This document shows positions 12,677-19,740 of a DNA stretch of 23,880 bases, in pieces. The notes under the pieces were generated by a model. That model did no database searches. It worked only from the letters and a program-made list of their open reading frames with translations, and was not told the origin of the DNA. The translations under genes and the position numbers were made by a program. Position 1 is the stretch's first letter; every line of letters begins with the position of its first letter. The stretch covers positions 1-23,880 of IMG/VR virus record IMGVR_UViG_3300006865_000030; one strand, 5' to 3'. Source of the stretch: a virus.

Positions 12677-14241
12677 ACGAATTAGAGGAAAAACTGCAAA
12701 AAATCCGCGGCGAACTGCGAAAGCTGGTCGCTTTGGAAAATCCATCTGACGAACAGGTGGAAAAAATGAGTCAGTACAACAAGGACGCGGTCAAGCTGGA
12801 AGCGCAAATCGAAACCGAACGCCAGCTTGAAAAAGCGGAGCGTGAGGAAAAAGAGCGTCACGAGCGGGAGATTCAGGACGCCGTCAAGAAAGCCCGTGAG
12901 GAAGAGGCTGCCAAAGCGCGCCGGTTGCAATACGCCGAAGCTCCCTATCAAACGGTATTCCACGACACCGACAAGTACGACAATCTCAACGCTGGCGAAA
13001 CCGCTCTGGTAATCGACATCCTGCAGTCGCGCGGTCTGCCGGTATCCGGCGCGGCATTCAAAGCGTTATCGCTCAAAATCGGCGAACTGAGCGACCGCAC
13101 CAATACCGAAGAGGGACAGCGCGCAGTGAACTATGTCAAAAACGCATTCAAAGCCGCGACCCGCATCGAACCGACCCCTGAGGGAACCTCTGCCGCTGTG
13201 AAAGCGGCGACCGACCCGATGTATACCGGCGGAAACGGTATCGGAAGCGATTGGGTGGGAACTGCCTACTCATCGGAAATGTGGCAGAGTATTCGCGCCA
13301 ACAATCAGGTCATTGGGCGCATCCCTGAAACTGTCGTACCTGACGGATATTCCAGTGTGTATATTCCGCTTGAATCATCCGACCCGACATGGTACAAGGT
13401 GGCTGAGGCTACTACCTCTGACGCCACACTGAAAGTCCCGGCTGCCACTGTTACCGCGTCACAATTTGCCACTGCCAACAAGCAGATTACGCTCGGCAAA
13501 CTGGGCGCGCGTGTATTGTATTCCGGTGAGATGGTCGAGGATTCACTGATTGCCTTTGCACCGGAGGCACGCCGAAAATTGGTCGTGTCTGGTACGGAAA
13601 TTCTGGAACACCTGGCAATCGACGGCGACGTGGAGACATCAGCGAACAAGAACATCAACGATATTGCCGGTACTCCGGCAGGAACCGAGCCGTTCCTGTT
13701 GGTGGATGGGTTCCGCAAGTTGGCTCTTGTGACCAATACGGCAAACAGCGTTTCAGCCGGCGGCTCGTTTGTGGTTGAGAATTTCAAGAATACTCTCAAA
13801 CTTATGGGAACCGCTGGACTGAATGGCGCAGACCCGCGGGCTGTTGCGTTCATTCTGGACTACAACACGATGTGGGCTGCGCTGGACTTGCCGGAAATCA
13901 AGACGCGCGATGTGTTCTCACCGGCGACCATCGAAAATGGATTCCTGACCCGCATCTATAATACGCAGGTTCTGTACGCGTACCAGATGCACAGGTACGC
14001 GACCGACCGCAAGGCGAATACTGCCGGCAAAATCGACCAGGACACCACGTCCAATAACACTACCGGTTCGATTTTGGCGGTTCGTTTCGACCAGTGGAAG
14101 CAAGCGTACAAGCGGCGCATGAATTTGGAGACCACTCGTATTTCCAACGCTGACGCGTGGGAGGTGGTTGCGATGGTACGTTGGGGAATGGCATACCGCG
14201 ACAGTGAGGCGAGCGCTATTACCTACAACGTGGGCGTGTAA
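12673..14241 (+). CDS. Major capsid protein with N-terminal scaffold-like domain (HK97 fold)
   Basis: A 522-aa protein. Residues about 1-90 form a highly charged coiled coil (KLEAQIETERQLEKAEREEK...) resembling the HK97 delta domain, expected to be removed by the upstream protease. The remainder has HK97-fold features: an N-arm and E-loop region (GIGSDWVGTAYSSEMWQSI, VIGRIPETVVPDGYSSVYIP), the spine helix region (LIAFAPEARRKLVVSGTEIL) and the A-domain to C-terminal segment (RFDQWKQAYKRRMNLETTRI). AGGAG at 12661-12665 precedes the ATG, which overlaps the protease stop. No separate scaffold gene is seen, as in HK97. Confidence 0.92.
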   Translation: MNELEEKLQKIRGELRKLVALENPSDEQVEKMSQYNKDAVKLEAQIETERQLEKAEREEKERHEREIQDAVKKAREEEAAKARRLQYAEAPYQTVFHDTDKYDNLNAGETALVIDILQSRGLPVSGAAFKALSLKIGELSDRTNTEEGQRAVNYVKNAFKAATRIEPTPEGTSAAVKAATDPMYTGGNGIGSDWVGTAYSSEMWQSIRANNQVIGRIPETVVPDGYSSVYIPLESSDPTWYKVAEATTSDATLKVPAATVTASQFATANKQITLGKLGARVLYSGEMVEDSLIAFAPEARRKLVVSGTEILEHLAIDGDVETSANKNINDIAGTPAGTEPFLLVDGFRKLALVTNTANSVSAGGSFVVENFKNTLKLMGTAGLNGADPRAVAFILDYNTMWAALDLPEIKTRDVFSPATIENGFLTRIYNTQVLYAYQMHRYATDRKANTAGKIDQDTTSNNTTGSILAVRFDQWKQAYKRRMNLETTRISNADAWEVVAMVRWGMAYRDSEASAITYNVGV

Positions 14242-14265
14242 ATCAACTCTATATGACAGCCTGAT

Positions 14266-14292
14266 GTGTGGGCGGTTTACTGCCGCCCACAC
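14266..14292 (+). other. Hairpin between capsid and decoration genes
   Basis: GTGTGGGCGG at 14266-14275 and CCGCCCACAC at 14283-14292 form a perfect 10-bp stem with a 7-nt loop, 24 nt after the capsid stop codon. There is no T-run, so it is not a standard terminator. It could protect the 3' end of capsid mRNA or mark an RNA processing site, giving unequal expression of the genes on either side. Confidence 0.55.
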
Positions 14293-14310
14293 GGAGGCAG
14301 CGAGGAAAAC

Positions 14311-14718
14311 ATGGCAAACAAATATGGATATATTGCCCGTGGAAACCAACGGGATATTTTTGTGATAACTCCAGCGGCGTTCAATATCGACAATGGCGCG
14401 GGGACAACGGCGGATTATCAATTGTGCAATCTGCCATTCGACGCCCGCATTGTCGATGTACGGGCGATATACTCGGAGGCAACCGATACCAGCGGCGCGG
14501 CGTCCGCGAATTTCAAACTTGGAGTGACGGCTGGCGATGACACCATCGTTGCCGCCACTGCGCTGGAGGTGTCGAAAGCCATTGGCGATGTAACCACGGC
14601 GGTAATTGCATCCGACCTGCTGCCGGCTAATACTACATTGCACGTTCGGCACACTGGCGTGGCTGCAACAGAAAACGGTCAATATTACGTACAGGTATTG
14701 CTGGTTCCTGAACCATAG
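14311..14718 (+). CDS. Head decoration-like protein (135 aa)
   Basis: The start is ATG 14311 (MANKYGYIARGNQRDIF...), with a GAGG site at about 14300-14304; a GTG at 14266 is in frame but lies in the stable hairpin. The protein is beta-rich and small-residue-rich (TTADYQLCNLPFDARIVDVRAI, ASANFKLGVTAGDDTIVAAT, TTLHVRHTGVAATENGQYYV), typical of capsid decoration proteins that follow the major capsid gene. No diagnostic residues are present, so the call depends on position and composition. Head-fibre or virion surface protein is an alternative. Confidence 0.6.
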   Translation: MANKYGYIARGNQRDIFVITPAAFNIDNGAGTTADYQLCNLPFDARIVDVRAIYSEATDTSGAASANFKLGVTAGDDTIVAATALEVSKAIGDVTTAVIASDLLPANTTLHVRHTGVAATENGQYYVQVLLVPEP

Positions 14719-14726
14719 GAGATACG

Positions 14727-14921
14727 ATGAAAGTCAAAATGCTGGAACATTATCAGGATTCACGCGTGCATTATTTCCCCGAACAAGTCGTGGATGCGGA
14801 TGTGAAACTGGCGCAATGGTTGCTGGAACATAGGAAAGCAGTCGCGGTTATTGAAGAGACTGTTGTCGAAGACAAAAAATCCGAAGAAAAACCGCGTCCA
14901 CAGCGGAGGATTGTCAAATGA
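14727..14921 (+). CDS. Small acidic/basic head-module protein (64 aa)
   Basis: Begins MKVKMLEHYQDSRVHYFPEQVVDADVKLAQWLLEHRKAVAV and ends in a charged tail (EDKKSEEKPRPQRR). This matches the pattern of a widespread small phage protein, MkVrml...G.vVdlpd..A..Lv..g.A..v, found among head genes with no known function. A strong AGGAG site overlaps the preceding stop codon. Its stop overlaps the next ATG (ATGA). A second, related small gene lies at 17624-17848 in the tail-completion region. Confidence 0.6.
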   Translation: MKVKMLEHYQDSRVHYFPEQVVDADVKLAQWLLEHRKAVAVIEETVVEDKKSEEKPRPQRRIVK

Positions 14922-15283
14922 GACGGATTGCCATTGCATTGACAACCAACGCGTCAGGCGCGGCGTCCGCTTTTGGCGACACGGTGGTCGGAAAAATGTA
15001 TGCCGTGCAATATCAGCCAGGGACGATTGATACCGGAGCGACACTGACGTTGACCTGTGAATCTGATTCGTCCAAACCGTTATTGACCAAAGCCACCGCG
15101 GGAACTGCCAATGTGTTTTTCTATCCGCGTGATCTAGTCCACGCCGTTGCCGACGGCTCGGCGTTGACCGGAACGAGCGGCGGAGACCGGGCTTGTCCTA
15201 TTGTGGACGGACGAATCAAGGCAGTAATTGCATCCGGCGGAGATACAAAGAGCGGAACCGTGATTGTCTATGTTGACGATTGA
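14918..15283 (+). CDS. Beta-rich structural protein after the capsid gene (121 aa)
   Basis: Begins MRRIAIALTTNASGAASAFG and contains GKMYAVQYQPGTIDTGATLTLT, ANVFFYPRDLV and GRIKAVIASGGDTKSGTVIVYVDD. The YPRDLV...DG...DGRIK arrangement occurs in a family of small phage proteins encoded near head genes, thought to be virion decoration proteins; their function is not established. It is coupled to the previous gene by ATGA overlap, and its end overlaps the next gene by 14 nt. Confidence 0.55.
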   Translation: MRRIAIALTTNASGAASAFGDTVVGKMYAVQYQPGTIDTGATLTLTCESDSSKPLLTKATAGTANVFFYPRDLVHAVADGSALTGTSGGDRACPIVDGRIKAVIASGGDTKSGTVIVYVDD

Positions 15284-15923
15284 GCAATGCTGGAACAGAC
15301 ACGCCGGACAGACCTGTTTGATTGTCGGCGTTGCGCCTAATCTCAAACTCACCCCGCCTCCGTTGTTTTCATTCCCATCATTCGGTGTAAACACCATCTA
15401 CAAACAGACCGAATGGGATTGGAAGCCCACCTATTACGTCGGTGTCGATGAGCGGTTGAGAATTGAGGATGGTGACGTGGTGTGTTCCGTGTATAGTGAT
15501 GTTCCCAAGTTTTTTCCGTCGCCAGACTGGGATAAACAGCAGGGCAAAAATATTTTGCGCTTTGTTCACAGGCAAGGCGGAAATCTGTATGTTGGCGGTC
15601 AATTGGCGAACCACAAGGAGGCATTGGTTAAACACGGTATCACCTATCATTACATTATGGGCGCGGTGTTTCAAATTGCGTGGCACATGGGATTTACGAC
15701 CATGTTGATTATCGGTATGCAGCATAATCCGCAGGATACCCGCGCCCACTTTTGGGGACAGGATACCGCCGCCGTGGTACAGCCGCAGGAACCGTGGTTC
15801 GATGAATACCGAACGTTTCGAGGCATGATGACGAACGTGACCATGCTGAATATTTCGCCGGACACTTATGTCCCCGAAGAAGTCATTCCTCGGGATGACT
15901 GGCAAAAATGGATAATACAATGA
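15270..15923 (+). CDS. MptE/DUF115-like Rossmann-fold protein in the head operon
   Basis: A 217-aa protein from ATG 15270; an in-frame TTG at 15264 also exists. The N-terminal TCLIVGVAPNL is a Rossmann-type beta-turn-alpha motif, then FGVNTIYKQTEWDWKPTYYVGVDERL matches the pattern of MptE-like/DUF115 and sialyltransferase-like proteins (GxGPSL, FGVN, P.YYVGxD). The C-terminal YHYIMGAVFQIAWHMGFTTMLIIGMQHN matches the later A...A..lG...i.liG.D segment, with H and W in AHFWGQD. Such proteins act in glycan or nucleotide-sugar chemistry, but the substrate here is unknown. Lying between head decoration and connector genes, it may be an accessory cargo gene (moron) or modify virion or host surface sugars. 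Confidence 0.55.
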   Translation: MLTIEQCWNRHAGQTCLIVGVAPNLKLTPPPLFSFPSFGVNTIYKQTEWDWKPTYYVGVDERLRIEDGDVVCSVYSDVPKFFPSPDWDKQQGKNILRFVHRQGGNLYVGGQLANHKEALVKHGITYHYIMGAVFQIAWHMGFTTMLIIGMQHNPQDTRAHFWGQDTAAVVQPQEPWFDEYRTFRGMMTNVTMLNISPDTYVPEEVIPRDDWQKWIIQ

Positions 15924-16765
15924 CAACACAGAACGCATACGCAACACTGGCGGAGTTCAAGGATTACTGGCGTTCACGCGGCGGTGAAATCCGGGCGGAC
16001 GCTTCGGATGATACGGTAATTGAGTTTCTTCTGCGCGCCGCCAGCCGGCTGATTGATTCAGAAACCGGACGGCATTTCTATCCGTACTACGAAACGCGTT
16101 ATTACAGCGTTCCTGATGGAGACAGTCTGGATGTTCGTTTGCTGAAACTGGATAACGACCTGTTGGAGGTTGATACAGTGACCAATGGGGATGGTACGGT
16201 TATTCCCAGCACGGAGTATAAACTGGTTCCAAAAAACAACACTCCACACTCCGGCGTTCGGTTGAATGGTACATCGACGTACTATTGGACAAGCGATGCT
16301 TCGGGAGATACGGAATCGGTCATCTCTATTGCCGGGTTTTGGGGCTATCACAATCGGTATTCGGATGCGTGGGAAAGCACGACCACCGCTAATGAAGCAA
16401 TGGACGCGTCCGAAACGGATTACACGGTCACAACGCATGTCGGATTTTCCGTTGGCGATTTGATTCGTTTTGACAATGAAATTGGATATGTGTCATCCAT
16501 TGACACCAACATATTGACCATTTTGCGCGGCGTCAACGGAACGACTGCCGCAACGCATCTGACGGGTATTTCCATTTCGATTTGGAAAATCATGGATGAA
16601 TGTCGAAATGCGTGCATAGAGATTGCAAATGCGGCGTACAATCGGAGATTTGGCGTATCAACCAACAACACGGAAACAATTACTGCATCCGGAATTGTTC
16701 TTTCGCCGCGCGACATTCCTCCGCTGGCTGCTGATTTTATTCGCGCATACAGGCGGTATGTATGA
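15920..16765 (+). CDS. Head-tail connector (adaptor) with inserted beta domain
   Basis: ATG 15920 gives an ATGA overlap with the previous stop; ATG 15908 is also in frame. N-terminal helices (ATLAEFKDYWRSRG, DDTVIEFLLRAASRLIDSETGR) and the FYPYYETRYYSVPDG motif are typical of gp6-like connectors that bind below the portal. The usual closing helices (DECRNACIEIANAAYNRRFG, PPLAADFIRAYRRYV) are present. Between them, residues about 135-230 carry extra beta structure (YWTSDASGDTESVISIAGFWGYHN, GFSVGDLIRFDNEIGYVSSI), making it 281 aa, longer than a simple connector (100-200 aa). Its place after the head genes and before HK97 gp10-like supports the call. Confidence 0.75.
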   Translation: MTTQNAYATLAEFKDYWRSRGGEIRADASDDTVIEFLLRAASRLIDSETGRHFYPYYETRYYSVPDGDSLDVRLLKLDNDLLEVDTVTNGDGTVIPSTEYKLVPKNNTPHSGVRLNGTSTYYWTSDASGDTESVISIAGFWGYHNRYSDAWESTTTANEAMDASETDYTVTTHVGFSVGDLIRFDNEIGYVSSIDTNILTILRGVNGTTAATHLTGISISIWKIMDECRNACIEIANAAYNRRFGVSTNNTETITASGIVLSPRDIPPLAADFIRAYRRYV

Positions 16766-17172
16766 CTGACATTCTCAATATTCGTGTGGTTGGAGCAGAT
16801 GAGTTGATCAAAGCGTTTCAGGAAATCCCGGAGGGCGCGAAACCATACGCGCTCAACGCATTTGTCGGCTATGTCATGGGCAACAAAAGCGCATCACGCG
16901 GGCTGGCGCATTATCCCCCCTATCGCCCGAAGCGGTACGTCAGGACATATCGTCTGATGTACTCATGGTACGCGACGCCGGCGCAGGGAACGCGCGCCTA
17001 TATTGCCACACAGGTTCCGTATGCGATTTATCCGATGGGCAATCCGCCCACTCGTTTCATGCGTTCGATTGGATGGATAAGCGCGCTGGAGCGGGTGATG
17101 TCTAATATGACTGGCGGTATTCGCGCCGCGCAACAGGCGGTTATGCGTTGGGTACGAGGCAAATTGGGATGA
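16762..17172 (+). CDS. HK97 gp10-like minor tail/connector protein
   Basis: A 136-aa protein coupled to the connector by ATGA overlap. The opening VVGADELIKAFQEIPEGAKPYALNAF is the helix typical of HK97 gp10-like proteins, followed by a basic aromatic strand region (YPPYRPKRYVRTYRLMYSWYATP) and a C-terminal helix (AALERVMSNMTGG-like region ending RWVRGKLG). These proteins help complete the head-tail joint. A GTG before the next gene overlaps its end, keeping tight spacing. Confidence 0.7.
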   Translation: MTDILNIRVVGADELIKAFQEIPEGAKPYALNAFVGYVMGNKSASRGLAHYPPYRPKRYVRTYRLMYSWYATPAQGTRAYIATQVPYAIYPMGNPPTRFMRSIGWISALERVMSNMTGGIRAAQQAVMRWVRGKLG

Positions 17173-17627
17173 CTACTGTTAATTTTGTAACCGTTGCCCG
17201 CAGTATTGCTCAAATAGACCTTCGGTCACGCGGCATTTATACAGCCAACACGGATAATGTTCCCGTGAATGCCATTAGCGTTTGTCCGGCGTGGATTCCG
17301 AAGGCGGCAGATTTCATTTCGACGTTGAACGCCAGCCGGAAATCGTTCGGCGCGCAGGGCACGGAAAAAATGGACATCGAATATGATATGACGTGGCAAT
17401 ATTTCCACACTCCCGTCGGTCAGGTATTGACATTGCAGGAGTTTACATCGTTGCTGGACAACTTGGCGTATATCATCGAACAGATGTCGGATAACGACCA
17501 GCCGACCAACAGCGTTGATATGAAATTTGCCGGAATAAAAACCATTGGAATTGTTGCCGATGCTGCCAACAATCAATATTTTGGCGCAGAGGTCATACTG
17601 AGAATCACGGAGTTCATCAACGGATGA
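17169..17627 (+). CDS. Tail completion/terminator-like protein (152 aa)
   Basis: Starts at the ATG overlapping the previous stop (ATGA 17169-17172); an earlier GTG at 17148 is less likely. The alpha/beta mixture (ARSIAQIDLRSRGIYTANTD, DIEYDMTWQYFHTPVGQVL, QEFTSLLDNLAYIIEQMSDN, YFGAEVILRITEFING) and position between the gp10-like protein and the tube proteins fit a tail terminator or completion protein that caps the growing tube. The sequence has no family-specific motif that I can name, so the role comes mostly from gene order. Confidence 0.6.
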   Translation: MTTVNFVTVARSIAQIDLRSRGIYTANTDNVPVNAISVCPAWIPKAADFISTLNASRKSFGAQGTEKMDIEYDMTWQYFHTPVGQVLTLQEFTSLLDNLAYIIEQMSDNDQPTNSVDMKFAGIKTIGIVADAANNQYFGAEVILRITEFING

Positions 17628-17848
17628 AAACTATACGTTTTTTGTTCAGCGGTATTTTTGAAATCAATGGGCGCGCTCTTCCATTTTTACAAGGCGACAT
17701 CATCGACGTGGAGGACGCTGACGCCGACCGGTTGATTATCGGATTATGCGCTGTCGAAGTGACGAACAACACAACAGATGAAATAATCATTGTGGAAGAA
17801 TCACCCCGCGAAAAGGAGTTGAAACATGGCAGGAAGAACCGTACTTAA
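17624..17848 (+). CDS. Small tail-region protein, possible paralogue of the 64-aa head-module protein
   Basis: A 74-aa protein, MKTIRFLFSGIFEINGRALPFLQGDIIDVEDADADRLIIGLCAVEV, followed by an acidic tail and a basic end (GRKNRT). It shares the layout of the protein at 14727-14921 (short beta start, G.iiDv.d.dA..Li..g.A..v, charged tail). The start overlaps the previous stop (ATGA), and the end overlaps the next gene by 23 nt, which contains that gene's AAGGAG ribosome-binding site. Function is unknown. Confidence 0.55.
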   Translation: MKTIRFLFSGIFEINGRALPFLQGDIIDVEDADADRLIIGLCAVEVTNNTTDEIIIVEESPREKELKHGRKNRT

Positions 17849-18596
17849 ACACGCCAGAATATATGTCGATGGATATGACCTGTCTGGATACTCCCGCTCG
17901 TTTGGCCCGCTGATGTGTCAGTTCGATGATGCGGATTTGACCTGCATTACGGATGCGGTCAAGGGCGCGCTGCCAGGACATGCCACACTCGGCATTGGCA
18001 CGCTCAATGGCGTGATGGATAATACCGCCTCCAGCGGACTACATGCCGTCATCAACGCGCCCGGACAACAGCGCACCGTCATGGCGGTCATTGGAATCAA
18101 TGCGGCTCCGGCACAGGGCGACCCGGCATATTGCGCCATGCTGGAGCAGAAAGACTATCAATTAGAACCAAATGCCGCCGGCGTGTATGTCAACGTTGCG
18201 TTCGACAAAACCTCCAGCGCGGCGACATCGTTATTGTACGCTAATCCGTGGGGCTGGCTGCTACATGCCAAAGGAGCGGAAACAGCAGTCAATACGGCGG
18301 TGGGTATTGACGACAACGGCGGAGCGAGCGCGTATGGCGGTTATATGATGTATCAGGTGTTTGCCGGCAACGGCACAGCGACCATCAAGGTACAGGACGC
18401 CGCGACCAACAGCAACGGGTCATTTGCCGACCTGTCCGGCGCGACCAGCGGCAGCATTGATTGCAGTACGCCGAAACATGGCGTGGTGGCGTTGAGCCGG
18501 ACGGCGACCGTGCGCCAGTATCTACGCTGGCAGATTGTGCTGGGTACGGCGACAACCGTGACATTCGCGTTGGCGTTTGTCCGGGCGAAATACTAA
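17826..18596 (+). CDS. Tail tube protein A (major tail protein-like, 256 aa)
   Basis: Begins MAGRTVLKHARIYVDGYDLSGYSRSFG, the typical start of siphophage tube proteins that list a small beta domain and a DAVKGALPGHATLGIGTLNG segment. The middle is mostly beta, and the C-terminal part (TIKVQDAATNSNGSFADLSG, RTATVRQYLRWQIVLG, TVTFALAFVRAKY) resembles a domain found in other phage tube proteins. AAGGAG at 17813-17818 sets the start. It is followed by a shorter related protein, so one may be the tube and the other a tail initiator or capping version; the sequence cannot decide. Confidence 0.65.
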   Translation: MAGRTVLKHARIYVDGYDLSGYSRSFGPLMCQFDDADLTCITDAVKGALPGHATLGIGTLNGVMDNTASSGLHAVINAPGQQRTVMAVIGINAAPAQGDPAYCAMLEQKDYQLEPNAAGVYVNVAFDKTSSAATSLLYANPWGWLLHAKGAETAVNTAVGIDDNGGASAYGGYMMYQVFAGNGTATIKVQDAATNSNGSFADLSGATSGSIDCSTPKHGVVALSRTATVRQYLRWQIVLGTATTVTFALAFVRAKY

Positions 18597-18611
18597 TAAG
18601 AGGAGATAATT

Positions 18612-19097
18612 ATGGCAGTACAAACAGGACGTACAACGAATAAGTGGGTTGATTTCCGCGTGGATGATTCCGGCGGGACGCTGCGCAGTATCCCGGTGGA
18701 TACCATCAATGGCGTTGGATTGGTATATGACGAGGTGGAATTAACGGCGTTTCAGGACGCTATCAAAGGCGTATTGCCTGCTCACCCGGATTGCACCATT
18801 ACCATCTCGGGCCCGTTCGACACATCGGCGGCTGCGACTGCCGGCACGCTGTCCGGCTCGCATACGATATTGAGCGGTATCGTTGGTGGCAATACTCCAT
18901 TATCGCTGGATGTACAGGTCGGTATCCGTCACGCATGGGAGGCAGGCGAGCCGCAATTCGGCATTACCTCCACATCCACCAGCGGATTTCTGTGTTTCGA
19001 TTATCAGCCCGATTTGAACACTGGAAAATACACCGCAAAATTCCGCATGTTTCCCGGCTCGGCGGCTCCGGCATGGGGTACAGCGGCTGAAACCTAA
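18612..19097 (+). CDS. Tail tube protein B (related to tube protein A, 161 aa)
   Basis: Opens MAVQTGRTTNKWVDFRVDDSG and contains LTAFQDAIKGVLPAHPDCTITISGPFD, which matches the DAVKGALPGHATLGIGTLNGVMD segment of the upstream protein in order and spacing. The protein ends in a beta region (FGITSTSTSGFLCFDYQPD, GKYTAKFRMFPG). AGGAG lies upstream. The small size and place directly before the G/GT chaperones match the usual position of the major tail tube protein, so it is the stronger candidate for the tube itself. Confidence 0.65.
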   Translation: MAVQTGRTTNKWVDFRVDDSGGTLRSIPVDTINGVGLVYDEVELTAFQDAIKGVLPAHPDCTITISGPFDTSAAATAGTLSGSHTILSGIVGGNTPLSLDVQVGIRHAWEAGEPQFGITSTSTSGFLCFDYQPDLNTGKYTAKFRMFPGSAAPAWGTAAET

Positions 19098-19099
19098 TC

Positions 19100-19480
19100 A
19101 TGAAACGAGTCGAATCGCCCGTAGAACGCTGGGCAGGATACGTCATCCTACATGAGCCGCTGTTATACTCGCATATACGCGCCATTGAGGACGCGCAAGA
19201 CGCGGCGGCGGAAACCGAACCGTCCAGTTTTCTGTCCATTGTAGATGAAAATGGAACGATAACCAAAAAATTATACTGGTTATCCAAACTGGATTATTTA
19301 CGGTTGACTGCCATTCTGCCATGTGTGGTGGAGTGGCATTTAACCGGCGTGGACGATAAGCCGACACCAGATACATTTCCGATGACGCCGCGCTCTGATT
19401 CCAGCCGTCTGATTGCATGGCTGTGGGATGAGCTGTACAAAATCTATAACGGAGAGACCGAAGTCCCAAACGAGTCCTGA
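19100..19480 (+). CDS. Tail assembly chaperone, gpG-like
   Basis: A 126-aa helical protein starting 2 nt after the tube gene and ending at TGA 19478-19480. It has the size and place of lambda gpG homologues, which bind the tape measure during tail assembly. Middle helices include KKLYWLSKLDYLRLTAILPC and RLIAWLWDELYKIYNGE. The last codons contain the slippery heptamer CCCAAAC in the zero frame as C CCA AAC, allowing a fraction of ribosomes to shift to the -1 frame and make the longer GT form. The ribosome-binding site is weak, so coupling to the tube gene is likely. Confidence 0.8.
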   Translation: MKRVESPVERWAGYVILHEPLLYSHIRAIEDAQDAAAETEPSSFLSIVDENGTITKKLYWLSKLDYLRLTAILPCVVEWHLTGVDDKPTPDTFPMTPRSDSSRLIAWLWDELYKIYNGETEVPNES

Positions 19481-19513
19481 CCGCCGCCTATCAGTCGGCA
19501 GAGGGCGGCGGTC
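19465..19513 (+). promoter_or_regulatory. -1 programmed ribosomal frameshift signal (CCCAAAC plus stem-loop)
   Basis: The slippery heptamer CCCAAAC is at 19465-19471 with codons CCA and AAC in the zero frame, the X XXY YYZ pattern. A 7-nt spacer (19472-19478) is followed by GACCGCCGCC (19479-19488), which pairs perfectly with GGCGGCGGTC (19504-19513): a 10-bp GC-rich stem with a 15-nt loop. The zero-frame stop is at 19478-19480, and the -1 frame stays open to 19740. Confidence 0.9.
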
Positions 19514-19740
19514 TAAGTCCCGAACTACAACTGGCTGGATTGCTGGATAGATACGGAGCGCAGGCGGTATTGAATCGTCCATTGTACGCGCGCGAAATAT
19601 ATCGGATTGCGGCAGCGGAATCAATTGTCAACGCATACCGGCAGCGGCAGCGGTCGAGGGATTGGAGACGCTGGGCGCATGATAACCCGGAGGCGGCGCG
19701 GCTGTTAGCGCATGTGGAGAAATTAATTAATGGCGGATAG
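19471..19740 (+). CDS. GT extension: -1-frame part of the tail assembly chaperone fusion
   Basis: This is the -1 reading frame entered by slippage at CCCAAAC; the fused product begins at 19100 and is 213 aa (124 from G plus 89 from this frame). The frame reads RVLTAAYQSAEGGGLSPELQ and then a conserved-looking helical region (REIYRIAAAESIVNAYRQRQ, ending KLINGG). Upstream in this frame a stop at 19447-19449 blocks independent translation from further upstream, and the only ordinary starts (such as 19540) lack a good ribosome-binding site. The end overlaps the tape-measure start by 11 nt, as in other phages. Confidence 0.82.
   Translation, partial: RVLTAAYQSAEGGGLSPELQLAGLLDRYGAQAVLNRPLYAREIYRIAAAESIVNAYRQRQRSRDWRRWAHDNPEAARLLAHVEKLINGG

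Noticed and set aside
14266-14310. GTG 14266 as start of the decoration protein
   Set aside because: The added codons translate the 10-bp hairpin arms; ATG 14311 has a normal ribosome-binding site.
19540-19740. Independent gene starting at 19540
   Set aside because: There is no ribosome-binding site, and the frame is open back to the slippery heptamer, so it is better explained as the -1 frame of the GT fusion.
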